Positions 1-5,880 of a stretch of 13,176 nucleotides of DNA are shown one piece after another. The position numbers and the translations under genes are program-made. Position 1 is the stretch's first letter; every line of letters begins with the position of its first letter. This stretch comes from an uncultured Collinsella sp. (lineage in GTDB: Bacteria > Actinomycetota > Coriobacteriia > Coriobacteriales > Coriobacteriaceae), in assembly GCA_900541245.1 (NCBI GenBank), contig UQIS01000049.1:1-13176 (forward strand), given 5' to 3'. Below the pieces are notes generated by a model. That model was not told the origin of the DNA. It saw nothing but the letters and a program-made list of their open reading frames with translations, and did not search any database.

Positions 1-1
1 G

Positions 2-1144
2 ATCCCCGGCATGGCTCCGAACGCACCCGACGAGGGCTTCGACCGCATTCCCATGTGGGTGGCCGACATGAATTTTGCCACGGTGCCCACGGTTCAGGAG
101 TGCCTCATCAAGCGCGCTCAGCACCCCATGTTTGGCTACTTCAATCCGCGTCCCGAGTACTTCGATCGCATCATCGAATGGCAGAGGCGCCGCAATGGCG
201 TTGAGGGCTTGGCACCGGAGCATATCGGCTACGAAAACGGCGTGCTGGGCGGTGTCGTGTCGACGTTGCGCGCGTATGTCCAGCCGGGCGATGCGGTGCT
301 GGTCCATAGCCCCACCTACATCGGCTTTACCAAATCCATCGAAGCCGCGGGCTATCGTATTGTCCACAGCCCGCTTAAGCTCGACGATCAAGGCGTGTGG
401 CGTATGGACTTTGAGGGCATGGAGCACAAGCTCGCCCAAAACCACATCCATGCCGCGGTGTTCTGCTCGCCGCACAATCCCTGCGGCCGCGTATGGGAGC
501 GCGACGAGATCGAGCACGCCATGGACATCTATCGCCAGCACGATTGCGTGGTGATCTCGGACGAGATTTGGTCCGATATCATCCTGCCGGGGCACAAGCA
601 TATCCCGACGCAGTCGGTGAGCGAGGATGCCCGCATGCGTACGGTTGCCCTCTACGCGCCCAGCAAGACGTTCAACCTGGCGGGCCTGGTCGGCAGCTAC
701 CACATCGTCTACAACGAGACGCTGCGTGACCGCATGTGCGCCGTGTCCGACAAGACTCACTACAACGAGATGAATGTCCTCTCCATGCATGCGCTTATTG
801 GTGCCTATCAGCCGCAGGGCTACGAGTGGGTGGACGAGCTCAACCAGGTGCTTGCCGGCAATATCGAGTACTTCTGCACGTATGCAGAAAAACACTGGAA
901 GGGCGTCGCGTTATCGCGTCCGCAGGGCACGTACATGGTGTTTCTGGACTGTACCGAGTGGTGCCGCGAGCATGGCCGCGATATTCAGTGGTTGCTCGAC
1001 GAGGGGGCGCGCGTGGGCGTGGGGTATCAGGACGGCCGCCCGTTCCACGGGCCCTGCCACATTCGCGTGAATCTGGCGCTGCCGCTTTCGCGCGTGAGGG
1101 AAGCGTGCGACCGCCTGGACCGCTACGTTTTTAATGCACGGTAA
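2..1144 (+). CDS. MalY/PatB-family PLP-dependent C-S lyase (cystathionine beta-lyase type), 5' end outside the window
   Basis: Fold-type I PLP aminotransferase-like enzyme of the MalY/PatB group. These enzymes cleave the C-S bond of cystathionine or cysteine conjugates, giving pyruvate, ammonia and a thiol. Counting from the in-window ATG at 11, the sequence shows the PMWVADM motif near residue 14 that is typical of the N-terminus of this family, the NPCGRVW loop near 157, the SDEIWSDI motif that contacts the cofactor, the Schiff-base lysine K219 in SKTFNLAG, and the substrate-carboxylate arginine in HIRVNLAL near the C-terminus. The frame stays open to the left edge (reading Ile-Pro-Gly before the ATG), and family members have about 20 to 30 residues before PMWVADM. 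The ATG at 11 is therefore probably internal and the true start lies outside the window. E. coli MalY also represses the maltose regulon; nothing here supports such a role. Family call is firm, exact substrate is not. Confidence 0.9.
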   Translation: MPGMAPNAPDEGFDRIPMWVADMNFATVPTVQECLIKRAQHPMFGYFNPRPEYFDRIIEWQRRRNGVEGLAPEHIGYENGVLGGVVSTLRAYVQPGDAVLVHSPTYIGFTKSIEAAGYRIVHSPLKLDDQGVWRMDFEGMEHKLAQNHIHAAVFCSPHNPCGRVWERDEIEHAMDIYRQHDCVVISDEIWSDIILPGHKHIPTQSVSEDARMRTVALYAPSKTFNLAGLVGSYHIVYNETLRDRMCAVSDKTHYNEMNVLSMHALIGAYQPQGYEWVDELNQVLAGNIEYFCTYAEKHWKGVALSRPQGTYMVFLDCTEWCREHGRDIQWLLDEGARVGVGYQDGRPFHGPCHIRVNLALPLSRVREACDRLDRYVFNAR

Positions 1145-1162
1145 GCGCGCACTGCATGCGGA

Positions 1163-1188
1163 GCCTTCTGCCAAGTCGGCTAGAAGGC
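1163..1188. terminator. Hairpin between two convergent genes, possible terminator without a U-tract
   Basis: GCCTTCT (1163-1169) and AGAAGGC (1182-1188) form a perfect 7-bp stem that can extend inward by GCC/GGC with one bulged T. It lies between the stop of the C-S lyase and the 3' end of the minus-strand flavoprotein, where a shared terminator would be expected. Neither strand has a T-run directly after the stem, so intrinsic termination is not well supported. Confidence 0.3.
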
Positions 1189-1239
1189 CCCGTGTGGTAA
1201 GGCATCTGTAACCATTGGGCGCAGACCTGCTGCGGAGGT

Positions 1240-1722
1240 TTATTTTTCTTGAATCTGCTTGCCGCAGAGATGCTCAATCGTAATCTCGTAGAGTTGGACG
1301 CCCTTAATGTCCTTGGCGATTTCCTCTTCGACTTCTTCGGCAGAAGGGTAGTACTTAAGCGCGAGCTGGCGAACTTTATCCTCGATAAACGCGGGGGTGT
1401 CATTCGCCAGGCGACAGCGGCCAAAGACCACAGTACTCATAACGTAGGGAGCCCAGTCACCGTCCTTGTACCACTCGTTGCCGTAAACGGTAAAGCAGAT
1501 CTTGTCATCGCGTTTGAGTGCGTCGACCTTGTGGCCGGCTTTGGCGCCATGGAAATAAATCTTGTCGTGCTCGGCGTCAAAGAAGTAGTTGACGGGAATG
1601 GCATAGGGGTAGCCATCATCGCCGTTGACGGCAAAGACGCCGCGCTTGCAGGTGGCGAGCAACTTGCGCGCTTCCTCGTCAGTGATGGCGCGTTTCTTTC
1701 GACGTAAGGGCCTAAACATCAT
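1240..1722 (-). CDS. Pyridoxamine 5'-phosphate oxidase-like flavin-binding split-barrel protein (NimA-like)
   Basis: A 160-residue protein of the PNPOx-like split-barrel superfamily, whose members bind FMN or related flavins as small dimers; some relatives (Nim) reduce 5-nitroimidazoles. The N-terminal helix (ITDEEARKLL), then GVFAVNGDDGYPYAIPVNYFF and KIYFHGAKAGHKVDALKRDDKICFTV, form the characteristic strand pattern of this group. This includes the usual HGAxxGHK stretch seen in NimA-like proteins. Two adjacent ATGs (1722 and 1719) follow a GAAAGGAAG ribosome site; either can be used. The gene lies 38 bp downstream of the sensor kinase on the same strand and may be read through from it. True PdxH activity is unlikely for this subgroup. 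The substrate cannot be told from sequence. Confidence 0.85.
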   Translation of the reverse strand: MMFRPLRRKKRAITDEEARKLLATCKRGVFAVNGDDGYPYAIPVNYFFDAEHDKIYFHGAKAGHKVDALKRDDKICFTVYGNEWYKDGDWAPYVMSTVVFGRCRLANDTPAFIEDKVRQLALKYYPSAEEVEEEIAKDIKGVQLYEITIEHLCGKQIQEK

Positions 1723-1760
1723 TGGCTTCCTTTCTGCTGCGTATGGTGGTTGAGCACAAA

Positions 1761-3860
1761 CTATAGCGAAACAGCTCCGTATTTCTTGATGCGGGCGAGC
1801 ATGTTTTTGAGCTTGTTAAAGTCGACCGGTTTGGACAGATGGGCGTTCATGCCGGCGTCGTGTGCCGCTTTGGCGTCCTCGGCGAAGGCGTTGGCGGTGA
1901 GCGCGATGATGGGGATGTCGGCTGCATCGACCTTCTCGCTCAGGCGAATCGCGCGGGTTGCCTCGTAGCCGTCCATGCCCGGCATCATGATGTCCATCAG
2001 AATCGCATCGAAGCTGCCGGCGGGACGGCCAACGTATAGGTCGACCGCTTCGTTGCCATCGGCGGCGCGAGTTACGACAATGCCTTCGCTTTCGAGCAGC
2101 GCCTGGGCAATCTCGGCATTCAATTCGTTGTCTTCGGCGAGCAGTACGTTCATGTCGGCGAGCGAGCAGTCGAGCGCCCTCTCGACCGTATCTGCCCGCG
2201 TCTGAGGGTTCTTGTCGATATCGAGCGGAATCTGGACGTTGAACGTACTTCCCACGCCAACCTCACTCGAAATCTCAATCGTACCGCCCATCAGTTCAAT
2301 AAGCGACTTGACGATTGGCATGCCCATGCCGGTTCCTTGGAACTTGCTGCGCGCATTGTCACCTTCTTGTGCAAACGGCTCATAGATGTGCTTTAAAAAC
2401 TCGGGAGCCATGCCAATGCCGGTATCCGAAACGCTAAAGCAAAAGAGCGCGCGCCCGTTATCGAGTGGCTTGGTCTTTGAGCTAAAGGTGACGGAGCCGC
2501 CGTGCTTGTTGTACTTAATGCTGTTGTTTAACAGGTTGATCATAATCTGTCGGATATGGGTGGGACTGCCGATCATGTATGGTCCCGTGGCGTACGGCAG
2601 ACTATTGTCCTGCATTGTGATGCCGTTATCGGATGCGCGGAGCTTGCACAGCACCAGCGTGTCGTCACAGAGCTTTTTGAGGTTAAAAGGCGCATGTTCC
2701 AGTGTTAGCTTGCGGTCTTCGATTTTGCCCATCTCGAGGATGTCGTTGATTAGCGAGAGCAGGTGATTGGCAGCAACGCGCGCCTTGGCACGGCTCTCGC
2801 GGGCGACTTGCATATCGCCTTCCTTCAATTCCTCGATCTCGATAAGGCCCAGGATGCCGTTGAGCGGCGTGCGGATGTCGTGGCTCATGCGCGTGAGGAA
2901 TGCCGTCTTAGCGGCGTTGGCGGCATCGGCTTTTTTGCGCTCGGTTCGAGCGCGCACGAGCGCCCAGATGAGCAGGACGATGCCGACCGACAACATACCG
3001 ATGAGGGTAGCTGCAATGGCGGTGCGGTTGCGATAAAGGAATTGAAGCGCGTTGGATTCCTGGGCCGTGTACGACGTGGAGGAGAAATTGCTTGCGGAGA
3101 GCGATTCTCCGGCATTGATGATGCCCTTGTTGATGATTCCCAGCAGCTCGGGCTTTCCGCGCGAAATCCAGCACGAGAGCTCACAGGTGTCAGGGAGCTC
3201 GACCGTCTCGCAGTCCTCGAGATCGTAACGGTCGCCAATGGTTTTTACGCGTGAACTGGGAGCGACGATGCAGTGCGCCGTTCCCTTCCTGAGGGCGTCG
3301 AACACTTCATCGTCGGATTGGTATTCAGTTACGGTCGCTGTGGGGAACAGACTTTCAAGTGCATTTTTGTTGATAAACGATGATTTGGTACAGGCGATGT
3401 TCTGGAGGTCTTTGTTCAGGTTGCTGCCGGTGTGGATGGCGGTGAGGGACATGGTCCCCAACGATACCGACTGCACAACGCCTATTTGCTCGGCAAACCA
3501 GTAATCTCGGTATACCGGCAGCGCAACGTCTATGCTTCCCTTTGACAGGGCCTTTGACATCATCTTGTAGCTATCAAAGGCGACGGTTTTGACCGTAATG
3601 CCAAATTTATCGTGCAACGTTGTCGCAAGCGATGCGAGCGAGCCTTCCATTTTGCCGTCTTCGTCTTCGTTGCAGTAGGGGAGTTTGCCCGTAATGTAGC
3701 CGAGTGTGATGGTGTTGTCATTTGCTTTGAGCCAGGAACGTTCGGGGCCGTTGAGCGATGATGAACCGCTGTTTTGGGTCGAGTAGTTAGATTTGACTTC
3801 GTCGTTATAGCGTGGGTTGACGCGGGCGATTGCCGTCATGGCAGCATTGATGTCGTTCAT
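1761..3860 (-). CDS. Hybrid sensor histidine kinase, C-terminal portion (second VFT domain, TM, HisKA, HATPase, receiver) of a frameshifted BvgS-like gene
   Basis: This 699-codon ORF holds most of a BvgS/EvgS-type hybrid kinase. Residues 1-45 look like the end of a first periplasmic solute-binding domain and a linker, and about 50-270 a second SBP_bac_3-like domain. One membrane helix follows (about 281-302), then HisKA with the phospho-accepting H327 (SHDIRTPLNG). The HATPase domain has the N-box (N442, N446), the G1 DTGIGM (D479) and a GTGMGMPIVKSL box. The receiver domain has E576/D577, phospho-acceptor D623 (MDIMMPGMDG), T655 and K677. No HPt domain or output domain follows, unlike BvgS. 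It has no signal peptide of its own and no ribosome site before its ATG. The frame runs upstream into the first ORF as Lys-Ser-Arg-Pro-Asp-Leu. It is therefore the continuation of the upstream ORF rather than a separate gene. The ATG overlaps the upstream TGA (TGATG), so re-initiation is conceivable. Confidence 0.88.
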   Translation of the reverse strand: MNDINAAMTAIARVNPRYNDEVKSNYSTQNSGSSSLNGPERSWLKANDNTITLGYITGKLPYCNEDEDGKMEGSLASLATTLHDKFGITVKTVAFDSYKMMSKALSKGSIDVALPVYRDYWFAEQIGVVQSVSLGTMSLTAIHTGSNLNKDLQNIACTKSSFINKNALESLFPTATVTEYQSDDEVFDALRKGTAHCIVAPSSRVKTIGDRYDLEDCETVELPDTCELSCWISRGKPELLGIINKGIINAGESLSASNFSSTSYTAQESNALQFLYRNRTAIAATLIGMLSVGIVLLIWALVRARTERKKADAANAAKTAFLTRMSHDIRTPLNGILGLIEIEELKEGDMQVARESRAKARVAANHLLSLINDILEMGKIEDRKLTLEHAPFNLKKLCDDTLVLCKLRASDNGITMQDNSLPYATGPYMIGSPTHIRQIMINLLNNSIKYNKHGGSVTFSSKTKPLDNGRALFCFSVSDTGIGMAPEFLKHIYEPFAQEGDNARSKFQGTGMGMPIVKSLIELMGGTIEISSEVGVGSTFNVQIPLDIDKNPQTRADTVERALDCSLADMNVLLAEDNELNAEIAQALLESEGIVVTRAADGNEAVDLYVGRPAGSFDAILMDIMMPGMDGYEATRAIRLSEKVDAADIPIIALTANAFAEDAKAAHDAGMNAHLSKPVDFNKLKNMLARIKKYGAVSL

Positions 3861-4564
3861 CAGGTCGGGGCGGCTTTTGGAACGGCAAAATAGTAGTCGC
3901 TCGAGCCGATGTAGAACATGGGGGAGGCACTGGGCGACGAGGTCGTGTCGTTCATGATGACGGCATCGACTTCGTCGTTTGCGAGCGCATCAAAGAGATC
4001 GGATCCTCCGTCATACTCCCTGTATGTGCAGGTGACTCCCTCGTTGGCGAGCCACTGCTGGCCAACGAAGGTTTGCATAACGCCAGGGTTGTAGCCGATA
4101 GTGAGACCTTGGAGTTCTTGAGGGTCACCCTTTGCGAGGTCGTCACGGTCGGGCCTGGCGTAGATGTAGTAGCGCTCGGTGCCCTCGGGGTTCGAGGAAA
4201 AGAGCAGCTTTTGGGCGCGTTCCTCGGAGTAGGAGATGTTGGGCATGAGGTCGATTTCGCCCGCCTCGAGCATGTCCATAAGCTCGGTGAAGGTGCCAGA
4301 GACGTATTCGTACCGCCAACCGGGCGTGTAGTACGATAGGGTCTGGAGGTACTCGTAGCCCCATCCCGAGAGACGCTCGCCGGGGGTGCCGTCCTGGAAG
4401 CTCTCGTTGTTGACGAGCCAACCAACGCGGACCGTCTTGACCTGCTGATCGGATTCGGCGGCAAAGGCGGGGGCGGGTATGACGGCGCTCAGTACGGCGA
4501 ACGCAGCAAGCGCGACGGCCAGGGTGCGACATATAACTGAACGAAGGACAGCGGAAGCTCTCAC
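3860..4564 (-). CDS. N-terminal portion of the BvgS-like sensor kinase: signal peptide and first Venus-flytrap domain, ending at a frameshift
   Basis: Encodes a hydrophobic export signal (Leu-Ala-Val-Ala-Leu-Ala-Ala-Phe-Ala-Val then PAPAFAAE, cleavage likely after AFA or FAA) and one bacterial solute-binding protein family 3 domain (VKTVRVGWLVNNESF ... DYYFAVPK). The ORF then ends with Ala-Ala-Pro-Thr-stop, just before the last helix of that domain; the helix is found in the next frame at the start of the downstream ORF. I prefer the GTG at 4564, because AGGA lies 6 nt upstream and it begins right before the signal peptide. An in-frame ATG at 4597 has no clear ribosome site. On its own this would be a secreted binding protein lacking its C-terminal helix. 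Joined to the next ORF it would give a receptor of roughly 930 residues. Confidence 0.85.
   Translation of the reverse strand: MRASAVLRSVICRTLAVALAAFAVLSAVIPAPAFAAESDQQVKTVRVGWLVNNESFQDGTPGERLSGWGYEYLQTLSYYTPGWRYEYVSGTFTELMDMLEAGEIDLMPNISYSEERAQKLLFSSNPEGTERYYIYARPDRDDLAKGDPQELQGLTIGYNPGVMQTFVGQQWLANEGVTCTYREYDGGSDLFDALANDEVDAVIMNDTTSSPSASPMFYIGSSDYYFAVPKAAPT
3875..3878 (-). other. Probable single-base frameshift site in the sensor kinase gene
   Basis: The coding strand has four A residues here (CCAAAAGCC). In the current frame it reads Pro-Lys-Ala-Ala-Pro-Thr-stop. With five A residues it would read Pro-Lys-Ser-Arg-Pro-Asp-Leu-Met-Asn-Asp and run directly into the downstream ORF. One missing A accounts for the whole split. 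A mutation or a sequencing or assembly error is more likely than programmed slippage: the P-site codon CCA re-pairs poorly after a -1 slip, and there is no classical heptamer. Confidence 0.75.
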
Positions 4565-4604
4565 GTGCAATCCTAACGAATCGAGACAATACCGCATAAG
4601 GATA

Positions 4605-4633
4605 CCAGCTCAGCCTGCCCAGTCGGCAGCTGG
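4605..4633. repeat. Imperfect inverted repeat in the sensor kinase leader
   Basis: CCAGCT (4605-4610) matches AGCTGG (4628-4633) as a perfect inverted repeat. An alternative inner stem CTGCC/GGCAG (4615-4619 with 4625-4629) shares part of it. It lies just upstream of the kinase gene on its transcribed side, so it could be a leader hairpin or an operator. The two pairings are mutually exclusive in part. The role is unknown. Confidence 0.4.
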
Positions 4634-4635
4634 TG

Positions 4636-4687
4636 GTCATTGGGGACGTTCTTAAACGACTAGTCATTTAAGAACGTCCCCAATGAC
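4636..4687. repeat. 52-bp near-perfect palindrome between divergent genes (REP/MITE-like or operator)
   Basis: Two 21-bp arms (4636-4656 and 4667-4687) are exact reverse complements. The centre GACTAGTC (4658-4665) is itself palindromic, so only the pair 4657/4666 fails to match across 52 bp. The arms carry the core TGGGGACGTTCTTAA. It lies in the divergent gap between the sensor kinase and the ion channel gene. There is no T-run, so it is not a normal terminator. From general familiarity, GGGGACGTTCTT-type palindromes resemble the dispersed REP-like elements linked with IS200-type (RAYT) transposases; this was not checked. Confidence 0.85.
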
Positions 4688-4713
4688 TAGTTCCGTTTGC
4701 GGGGGAGGCGTGG

Positions 4714-4719
4714 GACAAT
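4714..4719 (+). promoter_or_regulatory. Possible -10 box for the ion channel gene
   Basis: GACAAT lies 40 bp before the chosen ATG, just right of the palindrome. No good -35 hexamer stands 16 to 18 bp upstream, so this is a weak candidate based on resemblance to the TACAAT boxes before two other genes in the window. Confidence 0.25.
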
Positions 4720-4759
4720 ACCGAGCGAACGTGATTGGTTGTCCGTGGAAAGGGTCGCG

Positions 4760-5185
4760 ATGAAAAAGCTCAGGACGCTTGCCGACGTGTTACGCCAGGC
4801 TGGCTTTGCGCGCATCACGGGCCTGTTTCTTATCTTCTATCTGCTGTGCTCAACGGCTGTCTGGCTGTCCGAGCCCACGACCCTCACGTTTGGCGATGGT
4901 CTCTGGTTTAGCTTTGAGACGGTCTCGACCATCGGCTTTGGCGATATCCCGGCCGAAACGCCGGTCGCCCGTGCTATTACCGTCGTCCTGAGCGTCATCA
5001 GCATCTTCTACATTGCCATGCTCACGGGTGTGGCGGTGAACTACTGCAATACGCTCATCAAGCTGCGCCAAAAGGACACCATGGCGCGCTTTATGGACGA
5101 TCTGGAGCATTTGGAAGAGCTCGATCGTGACGAGCTCGCCGACCTGTCGCGCCGTGTGCGCGAATATCGCCGACGCCAACGCTAG
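4760..5185 (+). CDS. Minimal two-TM potassium channel-like protein
   Basis: A 141-residue membrane protein of the two-pore-helix ion channel family (Ion_trans_2). TM1 is about residues 16-37, a pore helix (GDGLWFSFETVS) leads to the selectivity filter TIGFGD at T57-D62, and TM2 is about 67-92. A charged, Glu/Arg-rich C-terminal tail (about 100-141) has no RCK/TrkA_N domain and may form a short coiled coil holding the tetramer. The filter differs from the canonical TVGYGD by Ile and Phe, substitutions known in functional potassium channels. The ATG at 4760 is chosen because GGAAAGGG (4747-4754) precedes it. A longer frame from 4697 lacks a ribosome site and would add a hydrophilic extension. 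The LOG gene begins 36 bp downstream, so the two are probably cotranscribed. Ion selectivity is inferred from the filter only. Confidence 0.85.
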   Translation: MKKLRTLADVLRQAGFARITGLFLIFYLLCSTAVWLSEPTTLTFGDGLWFSFETVSTIGFGDIPAETPVARAITVVLSVISIFYIAMLTGVAVNYCNTLIKLRQKDTMARFMDDLEHLEELDRDELADLSRRVREYRRRQR

Positions 5186-5221
5186 AACGGGCGCCGCGCG
5201 TCACGACGAGGGGGACTGAAT

Positions 5222-5755
5222 ATGAATATCACGGTATACCTGGGCGCCAGCGTCGGCAATGACCCGGCGTTTCTGCCTGCGGTGCAAGAGCTGGGCAACT
5301 GGATTGGCTCCAACGGGCACGCGCTGGTATACGGCGGGTCCAAATCGGGCCTGATGGGCGCGCTCGCCGATAGCGTACTCGAGGCAGGTGGACACGTGAC
5401 GGGTGTTGAGCCGAGCTTTTTTATAGAGGCCGAGTTTCAGCACGACGGCATCGATGACCTCATCGCGACGAGCGATATGGCCGAGCGCAAGGCCAAGATG
5501 ATTGAGCTCGGCGATGCGTTCATTGCCTTTCCCGGTGGGACGGGCACGCTCGAGGAGATTGCCGAGGTCATGTCCGCGGTGTCGTTGGGGCACCTGAGTG
5601 CTCCGTGCATCCTGTATAACCTTGACGGTTACTACAACGACCTCAAGGCGCTGCTCGGGCACATGATTGATAAGGGGCTTTCGAGCCCGAGGCGCCAGCA
5701 AGGCATCTACTTTGCCGACGATTTGCGCGAGATTGTCTCGATTATCAACGGATAA
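5222..5755 (+). CDS. LOG family protein (putative cytokinin riboside 5'-monophosphate phosphoribohydrolase)
   Basis: A 177-residue Rossmann-like protein of the LOG/TIGR00730 family. Characterised members hydrolyse nucleoside 5'-monophosphates (AMP or cytokinin ribotides) to free base and ribose 5-phosphate. Seen here are the N-terminal YLGAS strand, the GGSKSGLMG loop (38-46), the conserved R89-K90 pair (MAERKAKM), and the signature PGGTGTLEE (P104-E112) with the catalytic glutamate region. Length is normal for the family. GAGGGGG at 5208-5214 stands 7 nt before the ATG. In bacteria the physiological substrate is mostly unknown, and many copies annotated as lysine decarboxylase are mis-named members of this family. 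Confidence 0.92.
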   Translation: MNITVYLGASVGNDPAFLPAVQELGNWIGSNGHALVYGGSKSGLMGALADSVLEAGGHVTGVEPSFFIEAEFQHDGIDDLIATSDMAERKAKMIELGDAFIAFPGGTGTLEEIAEVMSAVSLGHLSAPCILYNLDGYYNDLKALLGHMIDKGLSSPRRQQGIYFADDLREIVSIING

Positions 5756-5790
5756 GTCTTGAGCCTGCCCCACTATGACTCCCAATGGTG

Positions 5791-5809
5791 CCGTTTGCGG
5801 CGCAGACGG
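5791..5809 (+). terminator. Short hairpin after the LOG gene, weak terminator candidate
   Basis: CCGTTTG (5791-5797) pairs with CAGACGG (5803-5809) around a 5-nt loop, with one G-U pair. It lies between the LOG stop and the ClC gene. The bases after it (TTAGCTCGTT) are only mildly T-rich. Confidence 0.25.
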
Positions 5810-5835
5810 TTAGCTCGTTCGGGCAACGCTCGCTC

Positions 5836-5841
5836 TACAAT
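5836..5841 (+). promoter_or_regulatory. Candidate -10 box (TACAAT) for the ClC gene
   Basis: TACAAT stands 39 bp before the ATG at 5881, followed by an AT-rich stretch. No convincing -35 is present at the usual spacing, so the transcript may begin here or continue from the LOG gene. Confidence 0.35.
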
Positions 5842-5880
5842 AAAACGTAATTATGTCGACTTTGACCGCGGGAGGACCCG

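Noticed and set aside
1249..1707. 152-codon plus-strand frame opposite the flavoprotein
   Set aside because: Antisense shadow; the minus-strand frame has clear family motifs and a ribosome site.
3860..3893. Programmed -1 ribosomal frameshifting to join the two kinase ORFs
   Set aside because: No X XXY YYZ heptamer in the right phase, only four A residues, and no obvious downstream pseudoknot or upstream stimulatory ribosome site was seen; a mutation or sequence error is simpler.
4585..4723. Direct 10-mer GACAATACCG at 4585-4594 and 4714-4723
   Set aside because: Short, one copy lies inside or next to the kinase start region, and chance or shared promoter-like composition explains it.
4697..4759. 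Upstream extension of the ion channel gene from an ATG at 4697
   Set aside because: No ribosome site there, hydrophilic extension, and a good ribosome site precedes the ATG at 4760.
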